Under the pieces are notes generated by a model. It was not told the DNA's origin. It saw only the letters and a program-made list of their open reading frames with translations, and made no database searches. Made by a program: the position numbers and the translations under genes. A stretch of 64,000 bases of DNA, taken from the NCBI RefSeq assembly GCF_900143235.1, contig NZ_FRDF01000002.1, positions 180,029 through 244,028 of the forward strand, in the 5' to 3' direction. This DNA comes from Erythrobacter sanguineus. Its GTDB lineage: Bacteria > Pseudomonadota > Alphaproteobacteria > Sphingomonadales > Sphingomonadaceae. Of the stretch, positions 56,350 to 63,748 are shown piece by piece (positions within the stretch are counted from its first letter, which is position 1; each line of letters starts with the position of its first letter).

Positions 56350-56768
56350 TCAGCGGATGCCCTTGCCCTGCCCCCCGTCCACGCCGAGCGCCGCCCCTGT
56401 CACCCAGCCCGCACGCGCCGAGACAAGCCAGACCGCCGCATCGGCAATTTCCTCGGGTCTTCCCAGACGGCCGAAGAGGATGCTGCCGCGCACCATTTCA
56501 TAGACCGGCGGGTTTTGGGAGCGCATCACATCCCAGCCGCCACCCGGAAATTCGACCGAGCCGGGTAGCAGCGCATTGGCCTGATACCGTTCGCGGCCTC
56601 GTTTATGGCCAGCTTCTTGGCATAGGCGTTGAGCGCTGCCTTAGCCGAGGTGTAGCCGTAATCATCCATCGGAGCGCCCTCGGCCGCCAACCCCTTGGCG
56701 ATCGCCCGACCTATGCTGCGGCTTGCCCCGGTAACCAGTGCGACCTTGCCTTCAAGTTCGAGATCCAT
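56350..56768 (-). pseudogene. Decayed short-chain dehydrogenase
   Basis: Reading from ATG 56768: MDLELEGKVALVTGASRSIGRAIAKGLAAEG, the SDR cofactor motif, then directly DDYGYTSAKAALNAYAKKLA, the YxxxK region. About 110 residues between (NNAG and catalytic Ser) are missing. After NEAANGIR a one-base shift is needed to continue as ANALLPGSVEFPGG and on to LGRPEEIADAAVWLVSA and VDGGQGKGIR before TGA at 56350. An internal deletion plus frameshift therefore inactivate it. Confidence 0.85.
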
Positions 56769-56950
56769 GGCATTCCCCCAATTCGCGTGGAGGACGATTG
56801 TGGGGTGGCTTGCAGAAAAGTTCCAGCAATGCGCCCAAATGCCAGCGACCCGCATGATTGAAAGCCAGGCGGTTCGCGACAGAAGGTGGAAAGGTCGGGC
56901 GCTGGCGGCGCAGCGGCAGGCTCAAACCGGGCAGGCTGGCTGATAACCGG

Positions 56951-56979
56951 GGAACTATGCGCAATCCTCAACCCCTCAG
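56951..56979 (+). promoter_or_regulatory. Candidate ECF-sigma promoter
   Basis: GGAACT (56951-56956), 17-bp spacer, CCTCAG (56974-56979). The -35 part fits the common GGAAC core of extracytoplasmic-function promoters; the -10 is less certain. It would serve the operon that encodes the sigma factor itself, consistent with autoregulation. Based on motif only. Confidence 0.25.
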
Positions 56980-57025
56980 GCCTGTTGGCCGGGCAGCATG
57001 ATGGGCTATGAGGGATTTTCCCCGC

Positions 57026-57067
57026 AGCGGCGTATGGCAGGGCTAGAGCGGCGTATGGCAGGGCTAG
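57026..57067. repeat. Perfect 21-bp tandem duplication
   Basis: AGCGGCGTATGGCAGGGCTAG occurs at 57026-57046 and again directly at 57047-57067. The second copy abuts the AGGAGG ribosome-binding site (57068-57073) of the first operon gene. Two helical turns long; origin by slippage is likely, but it could alter regulation. Confidence 0.9.
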
Positions 57068-57079
57068 AGGAGGCTGTTG

Positions 57080-57337
57080 ATGGATATTGATGGACACCTG
57101 TTGATGCTCCGCATGGCCGCCGTGCCTGCCGGGCTGGAACGGCTCGACGGCGCGGCGCTTGCAGGCCGGGCGCGGCGCGAGCGGCGACAATCGCAGGCCG
57201 TAACAGGGTTCGCGGCAGCAGCGGCGTTGACGATCGGCATTATCGGCGGGCTTGCGCCCCTCGACAGGCCGGGCGCGAAGGTGCCCTTTGGTCCGCCGGT
57301 TGCCCTTACCCCTCTGATCGCGCTCGCCCGCGGATGA
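57080..57337 (+). CDS. cnrY: CnrY-like anti-sigma membrane protein, 85 aa
   Basis: A small protein with a cytoplasmic N-terminal half (MDIDGHLLMLRMAAVPAGLE... about 42 residues, amphipathic and suited to bind a sigma factor), one transmembrane segment (about 44-60, AVTGFAAAAALTIGIIGGL) and a short periplasmic tail. AGGAGG lies 6 bp before the ATG at 57080. The stop overlaps the next start (ATGA). Size, topology and gene order match CnrY of the Cupriavidus cnrYXH system, but the sequence itself is too short for a firm family call. Confidence 0.6.
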   Translation: MDIDGHLLMLRMAAVPAGLERLDGAALAGRARRERRQSQAVTGFAAAAALTIGIIGGLAPLDRPGAKVPFGPPVALTPLIALARG

Positions 57338-57771
57338 GCCTGCGCCGGGTTACCCTGATCGCCGTGATTGCATTTCTTGCGGCCGGAACCGGAGTTTTTG
57401 CCGCGCGAATGCTCCATCCCGCAGCCTCCGACGCCGGCGCAGAACTTCATGCCCTGATGCATGAGAGGCTCGACCTTGATGCGATGCAGGAACAAAAGCT
57501 TGAGACGCTCGAAGCCGAATTCGCCAAACGTCGAACCAACCTCGAAGCCCGGCTCAAGGCTGACAATGCGCGGCTGGCAGAGGCAATAGCAGCCGAGCAT
57601 GTCTATGGCCCGCGTGTGTCGGCAGCGGTGGATGCAACCCACCATTCGATGGGTGCGGTACAAAAGGCCACACTTGAACATGTCTTTGCCATGCGGGCGA
57701 TCCTGCGGCCCGATCAGCAGCCGCAATTCGATGCCGTGGTCGACAAGGCGCTGACCGCTTCGGCCCAGTGA
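57334..57771 (+). CDS. cnrX: CnrX-like periplasmic metal sensor
   Basis: A 145-residue membrane-anchored helical protein (signal anchor LIAVIAFLAAGTGVFAA). It has the four-helix-hairpin make-up of the Spy/CpxP/CnrX group. His39, His43, Glu60, His116 and Met120 reproduce the spacing of the CnrX metal ligands (H42, H46, E63, H119, M123) exactly, with an offset of three. In CnrX these bind Ni or Co. With copA-copB-copC behind it the signal here may be copper. It overlaps the CnrY-like gene by ATGA. Confidence 0.75.
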   Translation: MSLRRVTLIAVIAFLAAGTGVFAARMLHPAASDAGAELHALMHERLDLDAMQEQKLETLEAEFAKRRTNLEARLKADNARLAEAIAAEHVYGPRVSAAVDATHHSMGAVQKATLEHVFAMRAILRPDQQPQFDAVVDKALTASAQ

Positions 57772-57791
57772 CCGAGGCCCAGTGACTGAGG
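57764..57791. repeat. 14-bp tandem duplication around the sigma-factor start
   Basis: CCCAGTGACCGAGG (57764-57777) is followed directly by CCCAGTGACTGAGG (57778-57791), one mismatch. The first copy contains the cnrX stop with an overlapping GTG; the second contains the GTG used by the sigma gene. The duplication appears to have uncoupled a former GTGA overlap. Confidence 0.8.
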
Positions 57792-58354
57792 CGGAAACTG
57801 ATGCAGCACTGGCGCGGGGGGCGCTGGCGGGCGACGCGCAGGCGCAGCGTGCTCTGGTGGAGCGGCATCGCGATGCGCTTTACCGCCTCGCCCGAACCGC
57901 CACGGGCGATCCCGACGAAGCGCTCGATATCGTGCAGGAAGCCTTTCTGGCCGCCTTCACCGCGCTGGGACGGTATGATCCGGCCCGGCCCCTGCGCGGC
58001 TGGCTGGCAACGATCACGCTCAACAAGGCGCGCGACTGGGCCCGGCGGCGCAAGGTGCGGCGGCTGCTCGGGCTGGCTTTGCCCGCCAATGCGGCCAGCT
58101 GGATTCCCGATGATGCACCGCTGCCCGACGAAGTGGCAGAGCAGCGCGATGCGCTTGCCGCCACCGCCCGTGCGATCGCCGCCTTGCCTGCAAGCCTCAA
58201 GGACGTACTGCTGCTGCGCACGCTCGAAGGGCTGAGCCAGGCAGAGACAGCACGCGCGCTCGGTATCAGCGAAAAGGCTGTCGAGACCCGGCTTTATCGG
58301 GCCAGACAGAAACTTGGCGAGCCGCCAAGGGATGATCCAGCCGCCCGCGTATAG
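57782..58354 (+). CDS. cnrH: ECF RNA-polymerase sigma factor (CnrH-like)
   Basis: A 190-residue two-domain sigma factor. Region 2 is LARTATGDPDEALDIVQEAFLAAFTALGRYDPARPLRGWL (quoted in parts: DPDEALDIVQEAFLAAF, RGWLATITLNKARDWARR) and region 4 is LPASLKDVLLLRTLEGLSQ followed by the HTH ETARALGISEKAVETRLYRA. GTG start at 57782. Being third after CnrY- and CnrX-like genes, it should be the effector released when the sensor binds metal, and should transcribe this operon. The group assignment (CnrH-type) is from context. Confidence 0.88.
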   Translation: MTEAETDAALARGALAGDAQAQRALVERHRDALYRLARTATGDPDEALDIVQEAFLAAFTALGRYDPARPLRGWLATITLNKARDWARRRKVRRLLGLALPANAASWIPDDAPLPDEVAEQRDALAATARAIAALPASLKDVLLLRTLEGLSQAETARALGISEKAVETRLYRARQKLGEPPRDDPAARV

Positions 58355-58360
58355 GAGGGC

Positions 58361-60082
58361 ATGGCTCTTCCTGTGTTGTCCCGACGCCGCCTGATGCTGG
58401 GTGCCGGCGCTGCCTCCGCATTCGCGGCCATGCCCGCGTGGGCGCAAGGCCACAGCGTGCATCGCCAGCGCGGCGGTGCGCCGATAAAAGCGGGCTTTGA
58501 CGAGGTCGGCGGACCGGTGATCGACCTCGCAGTGGGCCACGGCCCGCGTGTCGTGCAGGGACGCAAGGGGCACGGCATTGCAGTCAATGGGAGCGTTCCG
58601 GGTCCACTGGTGCGTTTGCAGGAAGGCCAGGATGTCCAGCTCAACGTCACCAACAATCTGGGTCAGGATACCTCGATCCACTGGCATGGCTTGCTGCTGC
58701 CGTTTCACATGGACGGGGTGCCGGGAATCAGCTTTCCCGGGATCAGGCCAGGGCAGACCTTCACCTATGAATTTCCGGTGCGGCAAGCGGGCACCTACTG
58801 GTATCACAGCCATTCCGGTCTGCAGGAACAGCAGGGCCATTACGGCCCGCTGATCATTGATCCGGCGGGCGACGAACCGGCAGAATATGACCGCGAATAT
58901 ATCCTGTTGTTGAGCGAGTTCACCCCGCTTTCGCCGCATTTCATCATGGACCGCCTGCGCAAGGGTGAAGGCTATTTCAACTACCAGCAGACCAGTTGGA
59001 CCGATGATTACCCCCTCACTGCTGAAGAACGGCAGATGTGGGGCGAGATGCGGATGCCCGCGACCGATATCGCCGATGTCACGGGTTCCACCTACACCTA
59101 TCTCGCCAATGGGCGCGGGCCCAAGGAAGGGCTGGAATTCCTGTTTCGCCCCGGCGAGCGCATCCGGCTGCGGATCATCAACGGATCGGCGATGACCTTC
59201 TTCAACATCCGGATTCCCGGCCTGCCGATGACGGTGATCGCTGCCGATGGCCAGAATGTGCGCCCGGTGGAGGTCGATGAATTCCAGATCGGCACGGCAG
59301 AAACCTATGACGTGATCATCACGCCGGGCACCACCGATGCTTACGCGATCATCGCCGAATGCATGGACCGTTCCGGCATGGCGCTGGCGATGCTGGCAAG
59401 CCGTCCGGGCGCTCGCGCTCCGGTTCCTGCGCTGCGCAAACCCCCGCTGCTCGACATGGGCGACATGGGGATGAACCACGGCGATATGGGGGACGAAGGC
59501 GCGCACGGCATGGCCGGCATGAAGATGCGCGATACCTTGCTGTTGCCGCCCGATGTGAAAATCGGCCCGGGCATCGACATGGTCTCCATGGCGCCGGTCG
59601 ACAAGCTGGGCGATCCCGGTCTTGGCCTGCGCGATGTCGATCACCGGGTGCTGAACTACCGGATGCTGTCAGCGCTGGAGCCGAACCGTGATACCCGCAA
59701 CCCCTCGCGCCTGCTGGAGCTGCACCTCACCGGCAACATGGAACGCTACATGTGGTCGTTCGACGGCCGGATGTATTCCGCCGTCAGCGACGTGCCGATC
59801 CGCTTTGCGTGGAACGAACGGGTGCGGGTCAAGCTGGTCAACAACACCATGATGGCGCACCCGATCCACCTGCACGGGATGTTCTTCGAACTGGTCAACG
59901 GCGAGACGTCCGCCCACCAACCGCGCAAGAACGTGGTGATCGTCCAGCCGGGCGCGAGCGCGCAGTTCGATATCACCGCCAATGAACCGGGCGACTGGGC
60001 GTTTCACTGCCACCTGCTGTATCACATGCATGGCGGGATGATGCAGACCGTGACGGTGATGGGGCCGGGAGAGGGCGAGTGA
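58361..60082 (+). CDS. copA: Copper-resistance multicopper oxidase
   Basis: A 573-residue periplasmic oxidase of the PcoA/CopA type. Tat signal SRRRLMLGAG at 7-16, cleaved after AWAQ. Copper-binding motifs: HWHGLLLPFHMDG, TYWYHSHSGLQ, HPIHLHGMFFEL and HCHLLYHMHGGM, all intact. A Met/His-rich loop (MGDMGMNHGDMG and HGMAGMKM) in the middle is typical and likely binds Cu(I). It starts 6 bp after the sigma gene stop, so regulator and effector share one transcript. The stop overlaps copB by GTGA. Confidence 0.95.
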   Translation: MALPVLSRRRLMLGAGAASAFAAMPAWAQGHSVHRQRGGAPIKAGFDEVGGPVIDLAVGHGPRVVQGRKGHGIAVNGSVPGPLVRLQEGQDVQLNVTNNLGQDTSIHWHGLLLPFHMDGVPGISFPGIRPGQTFTYEFPVRQAGTYWYHSHSGLQEQQGHYGPLIIDPAGDEPAEYDREYILLLSEFTPLSPHFIMDRLRKGEGYFNYQQTSWTDDYPLTAEERQMWGEMRMPATDIADVTGSTYTYLANGRGPKEGLEFLFRPGERIRLRIINGSAMTFFNIRIPGLPMTVIAADGQNVRPVEVDEFQIGTAETYDVIITPGTTDAYAIIAECMDRSGMALAMLASRPGARAPVPALRKPPLLDMGDMGMNHGDMGDEGAHGMAGMKMRDTLLLPPDVKIGPGIDMVSMAPVDKLGDPGLGLRDVDHRVLNYRMLSALEPNRDTRNPSRLLELHLTGNMERYMWSFDGRMYSAVSDVPIRFAWNERVRVKLVNNTMMAHPIHLHGMFFELVNGETSAHQPRKNVVIVQPGASAQFDITANEPGDWAFHCHLLYHMHGGMMQTVTVMGPGEGE

Positions 60083-60981
60083 GGGCTCTGCTTTCGCTTA
60101 CCATGATGCTGGCGGCCTCTCAGCTGGCCGCCCAGAGCCATGACGACCATCAGCATCAGACATCGCCCGAGCAACACGACCCGCACGCCGGACATGATAT
60201 GGCCGAACCAGCCAAGCCCGCTTCCCCCGGCCCGGCCATGGAAACCCCGCCGCCCCCCGCCGCCGGCAGTGGTCCGCCGCGTGCCGCCGATGCGATCTGG
60301 GGGGCTGAGGCGATGCGGGCCTCACGCAAGGAACTGCGCCGCACCCATGGCGATTTCCCGGTGTTCTGGTTTCAGGGCGACCGGCTGGAAGCGCAGGTGC
60401 GCGAGGGCGCGGACGTCTACCTGTGGGACATTCAGGGCTATTACGGCGGTCCGACGACACGGCTGTGGTTCAAGAGCGAGGGCGAAGGCACATTCGGCTC
60501 CGCTCCGGAAGATGCCGAGGTGCAGGCGCTCTACGCCAAGGCTTTCGCGCCGTTCTGGGATGTGCAGGCCGGCATCCGCCACGACATTGCTGGGCCGGAC
60601 ACAACTCATGCGGTGATCGGCGTGCAGGGCCTTACGCCCTACATGTTCGAGATCGACGCTGCTCTGTTCCTCTCCCACCGGGGTGATCTTACCGCCCGGA
60701 TCGAGGGCGAGATCGACCAGCGCATCACCCAGCGCCTGATCCTGCAACCGCGGATCGAGGCGAACCTTTCCGCACAGGACATCGCCCCGCTCGGCATTGG
60801 TGCGGGGCTCGACCAGATCGAGATCGGCGCGCGTCTGCGTTACGAAATTGCCCGCGAGTTCGCGCCCTATATCGGTATCGAACAATCGTGGCGCACGGGC
60901 CGCAGCGCGGATTTCGTCCGCGCGCGCGGTGAAGATCCATCCACCACCAGCTTCGTGGTGGGTCTGCGGTTCTGGTTCTGA
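60079..60981 (+). CDS. copB: Copper-resistance outer-membrane protein CopB
   Basis: A 300-residue protein with signal peptide (MRALLSLTMMLAASQLAAQ), a His/Met/Pro-rich segment (SHDDHQHQTSPEQHDPHAGHDM) that may bind copper and a C-terminal beta-barrel domain of the CopB/PcoB family (WFQGDRLEAQVREGADVYLWDIQGYYGG in parts; ending FVVGLRFWF). GTG start overlaps the copA stop. Confidence 0.92.
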   Translation: MRALLSLTMMLAASQLAAQSHDDHQHQTSPEQHDPHAGHDMAEPAKPASPGPAMETPPPPAAGSGPPRAADAIWGAEAMRASRKELRRTHGDFPVFWFQGDRLEAQVREGADVYLWDIQGYYGGPTTRLWFKSEGEGTFGSAPEDAEVQALYAKAFAPFWDVQAGIRHDIAGPDTTHAVIGVQGLTPYMFEIDAALFLSHRGDLTARIEGEIDQRITQRLILQPRIEANLSAQDIAPLGIGAGLDQIEIGARLRYEIAREFAPYIGIEQSWRTGRSADFVRARGEDPSTTSFVVGLRFWF

Positions 60982-61017
60982 CAACACGTCTGTTTATGAC
61001 AACACGAAGGACAATCG

Positions 61018-61398
61018 ATGCGTTTTGCTGCTTTCCTCGCTGCCCTTACCCTTTCATCGGGCTTCCCCTGCGCGCTTCTCGCACATGTCGAACTTGCCGC
61101 CTCGACCCCGGTCGCAGGCACCGCGGCCAAGGCCCCGCGCGAAATCGCACTGACCTTCAACCAACCGGTCGATCAGATGGCAGCCGCAGCAAGCATTGTC
61201 ATGACCGCGATGCCGGGCGTCCCCAATCACGGCGAAATGGTGATCCGCAACTTTACCGCCAGCTGGTCTGAAGACAGCCAGACCATGACCCTGACCTTGC
61301 GCAAACCATTGCCCGCCGGAACCTACGAGATCCGCTGGCAGGCTGCCGCTGGCGATGGTCATCCGATGAGCGGCACTTTCGGCTTCGATGTACCATAG
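61018..61398 (+). CDS. copC: Periplasmic copper-binding protein CopC
   Basis: A 126-residue beta-barrel copper chaperone. Signal peptide to LLA; the mature protein begins HVELAASTPVAG, where the N-terminal His is a Cu(II) ligand. Later PLPAGTYEIRWQAAAGDGHPMSGTFGF contains the second His (shown in parts: AGDGHPMSG). GAAGGA precedes the ATG. No copD follows; the operon ends here and decayed DNA begins. Confidence 0.93.
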   Translation: MRFAAFLAALTLSSGFPCALLAHVELAASTPVAGTAAKAPREIALTFNQPVDQMAAAASIVMTAMPGVPNHGEMVIRNFTASWSEDSQTMTLTLRKPLPAGTYEIRWQAAAGDGHPMSGTFGFDVP

Positions 61399-61439
61399 GT
61401 CGTTCCTCCCAGATTGGAGTTCAGGAAGCCGGCAGCGTC

Positions 61440-61583
61440 ATTTGCTCCCCGATTGACCGGCATTGTTAAGCGCGTTTCTATCCACACTTCGTGACCGCGC
61501 GCGACCAGTTCATGCGCGCGCTCAGGTGCCAGGCGGACGCGATATTCGTGATTCTTGATTTCGACAGGGCATCCGATGCGCGT
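61440..61583 (-). pseudogene. ald: Relic of alanine dehydrogenase N-terminus
   Basis: On the minus strand from 61583 the codons read (T)RIGCPVEIKNHEYRVRLAPE then RAHELVARGHEVWIET, which is the conserved N-terminal signature of alanine dehydrogenase (compare RVGVPKEIKNHEYRVGLTP in the family). The expected ATG is ACG here and similarity stops after about 35 residues; the rest of the gene is missing. ald genes are often next to Lrp/AsnC regulators, and one lies 1.6 kb away. Interpretation is by recognition only. Confidence 0.65.
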
Positions 61584-61646
61584 GGAATTCGTCGTCCTTG
61601 TCGCGGTGAAGGAAGGCAGGTTTGCAGGCTCGGTCTGGCAACCGGC

Positions 61647-63140
61647 TCAGGCAGCAGCACTGGCTGCCACTGGTTCGAAGACGGCGGTGGCGGGATTGCC
61701 GACGAAATGGCGGGCGAGGATGGCGCTGTCACGGGCAATCGTTTCGACGCAGGTCACGAGATGGGCAAACTCCGCATTGCTCATGAGCGGGGAGAAATTG
61801 ACCCGCACAAACCCCGGCTTGTCCAGTTCCGCGCCGAAGCGGATCGCCTGGTAGATCGCGCGCGAGTGCTGTTCGTCGAGATCCAGCAGACGGTGAACAT
61901 AAGGCCCCGCGCAGGCACAACCGCCGCGTGCCTGAATGCCGAAACAATCGCTAAGGATGCGGGTGACAAGCTGGTGATGGACCAGTTGCCCTTCGCCGTC
62001 GCGCATCCTGAACGAGACGATCGGCAGGTGTTCATCCATCTCGCGCCCCAGCACCTCGATCCGCGGGTTTGCGCGCCAGCGGGCCAGTGCGTCGCGGCAC
62101 ATCTGCTGTGCGCGCAGGTCGAGCCCGGCCTCCATCATGCAGGACCGAACGATGCCCGCGAGCGCCGTGCGGATATCGCCGATCGCGTTGGGTGTGCCGG
62201 CTTCCTCCCGCGCGGCGAGATCGGCAAGGTAGTCATGGCCAGATGGCGAGACGAAGCTGACCGTGCCGCCGCCGGGAGCCGAGGGCTTGTCCAGCACCAC
62301 GGCATCGCGACGCACCACCAGCACGCCCGATGACGCGGGGCCGCCGAGGAACTTGTGAGGCGAGAAGACCAACGCATCGACGGCAACGTCAGGTGCCGGG
62401 CGCATGTTCATCGCGATGTAGGAGCCCGCCCCGGCATAGTCCCAAATCACCTTGCCGCCCGCCGCCTGCACCATGCGCGATACGGCGGCGACATCGGTCA
62501 ATGCGCCGGTGACGTTCGACCCGGCGGAAAAGGCGGCGATGACCTTCCGGCCTTTCCCGACCTTGAGAACCTCGGCGAGCGCGGCACGATCCGGGCCGCC
62601 GTCGGCACCCTCTGGCAGTTCGATCACCTCCGCGCCGCTTTCGCGCCATGGCAGCAGGTTGGAGTGGTGCTCGTAAGGGCCGAGCAAGACCAGCGCGCGC
62701 CGTCCTTCGGCGTCCGGGAGGTCGGCTCCGAACAGCCGCACCAGCTTCTGCAGGCCCGCGGTTGCGCCCGAACCGGCGAAGATCACCGCATCGCCAGCGT
62801 CCGCCCCGCAGAACCACGCGATCTCAGCCCTGGCTGAGCGGCGCAGCGCGTTGATCGAGCGACCGCAGTGCGAGGCCTGCGTGTGCGGGTTGGCATAGAC
62901 CGGCAGGACATGCTCCAACACAAAATCCTCGACCTCGCGCAGTGCCCGGCCCGACGCGGCATAATCGGCATAGAGGAGTGGCTGCGGCCCGAGCGGCCCA
63001 TGAACCGTCGCGCCCTTGCCGATGATAGAGGCAGCGAGACTGCCATCGGCCAGCGTGCCGCGTATCTCGCTGCGAAAGGCGTCAAACAGGGCGTGGGCCT
63101 GAGCCACAGCCGGGTCGGAGCAGGAGAGTGCATCGGTCAT
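61647..63140 (-). CDS. Class V aminotransferase / cysteine-desulfurase-like PLP enzyme
   Basis: A 497-residue fold-type I PLP enzyme. Key parts: YADYAASGRALREVEDFV, the EHHSNLLPWRESGAEV region with PLP-stacking His, the PLP-binding DYAGAGSYIAM Asp, Schiff-base Lys in VFSPHKFLGGP and a Cys-containing loop ARGGCACAGPYVHRLL near the position of the desulfurase catalytic Cys. It is longer than IscS/SufS. Start at 63140 is preferred; ATG 63188 would put the start within the operator-like palindrome. It may be a cysteine desulfurase or selenocysteine-lyase-like enzyme. Divergent from an Lrp/AsnC gene that probably controls it. Confidence 0.85.
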   Translation of the reverse strand: MTDALSCSDPAVAQAHALFDAFRSEIRGTLADGSLAASIIGKGATVHGPLGPQPLLYADYAASGRALREVEDFVLEHVLPVYANPHTQASHCGRSINALRRSARAEIAWFCGADAGDAVIFAGSGATAGLQKLVRLFGADLPDAEGRRALVLLGPYEHHSNLLPWRESGAEVIELPEGADGGPDRAALAEVLKVGKGRKVIAAFSAGSNVTGALTDVAAVSRMVQAAGGKVIWDYAGAGSYIAMNMRPAPDVAVDALVFSPHKFLGGPASSGVLVVRRDAVVLDKPSAPGGGTVSFVSPSGHDYLADLAAREEAGTPNAIGDIRTALAGIVRSCMMEAGLDLRAQQMCRDALARWRANPRIEVLGREMDEHLPIVSFRMRDGEGQLVHHQLVTRILSDCFGIQARGGCACAGPYVHRLLDLDEQHSRAIYQAIRFGAELDKPGFVRVNFSPLMSNAEFAHLVTCVETIARDSAILARHFVGNPATAVFEPVAASAAA

Positions 63141-63184
63141 GCAGCGCTTTTCGGGCAGTCCTGCCGGGATTTCATTACCTGTTT

Positions 63185-63217
63185 TCATGAATATCGACTA
63201 GAAAATCGATCATATGA
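63185..63217. promoter_or_regulatory. Palindromic operator candidate between divergent genes
   Basis: ATCGA (63193-63197) and TCGAT (63206-63210) are the core arms of a larger near-palindrome with TCATGA on the left and CATATGA on the right. The AT-rich site overlaps the start of the Lrp/AsnC gene and lies upstream of the PLP-enzyme gene, as expected for autoregulation and control by Lrp-type proteins. Confidence 0.45.
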
Positions 63218-63687
63218 CCACTGAGAATCCCGAAATCGACAATATCGATCGCAAGCTCCTGATGGCGCTTCAGGATGACGCTTCCTTGAGCCAGCGCGCA
63301 TTGGCCGAGGCTGTCGGTTTGTCGCAGAACGCCTGCTGGCGGCGGTTGCAGCGGCTCCAGAACGAAGGCGTGCTGCGCGGCCAGCGGGCTGATGTCGATC
63401 TGGCGCGGCTTGGCCTCGATCTGGTGGTGATCGTGATGATCAAGACCCCGCACCATTCCAAAGACTGGGCGGTGGCGTTCAAGGCCCATGTCGAACGCAT
63501 ACCCGGCGTCGTCGACCTCTACCGCATCGGCGGCGAGTGGGATTATCTGGTCAAGGTCGTGACACAGGGGATCAGGGGTTATGACCGGTTCTATCAGCAG
63601 TTGGTCGACGGGTTCGACCTTTCGGTGGTGACGGGCCATTTCGTGATGGAGGAAATGATCAGCGCGAGACCGATTCAGCTGGTTTAA
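63214..63687 (+). CDS. Lrp/AsnC-family transcriptional regulator
   Basis: A 157-residue regulator. N-terminal winged HTH (NIDRKLLMALQDDASLSQRALAEAVGLSQNACWRRLQRLQ, in parts DRKLLMALQ and QRALAEAVGLSQNACWRRL) and a C-terminal RAM ligand domain (RIPGVVDLYRIGGEWDYLVKVV with the usual GxxDY). Such proteins respond to amino acids. It is divergent from the cysteine-desulfurase-like gene and most likely regulates it. Its stop overlaps by 3 bp the stop of a minus-strand gene remnant. Confidence 0.9.
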   Translation: MTTENPEIDNIDRKLLMALQDDASLSQRALAEAVGLSQNACWRRLQRLQNEGVLRGQRADVDLARLGLDLVVIVMIKTPHHSKDWAVAFKAHVERIPGVVDLYRIGGEWDYLVKVVTQGIRGYDRFYQQLVDGFDLSVVTGHFVMEEMISARPIQLV

Positions 63688-63748
63688 TGCCCCAGCCTGA
63701 TCACCAATCCCTTGTCCCCCGTCAGCACCAATGGCACAGATTTGAGGT
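63684..63748 (-). pseudogene. C-terminal remnant of a gene cut by the IS element
   Basis: Minus-strand codons read NLKSVPLVLTGDKGLVIRLGH then TAA at 63684, a natural-looking C-terminus that overlaps the convergent regulator stop, as other gene pairs in this window do. Upstream of about 63749 the frame enters the IS element. The rest of the gene would be on the far side of the insertion, outside the window. Family unknown. Confidence 0.4.

Larger units (their letters stand above)
56769..57079. other. Gene-free region upstream of the copper operon
   Basis: 311 bp with no credible gene. It contains the candidate ECF-type promoter at 56951-56979 and a perfect 21-bp tandem duplication at 57026-57067 just before the ribosome-binding site of the first gene. 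Confidence 0.6.
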
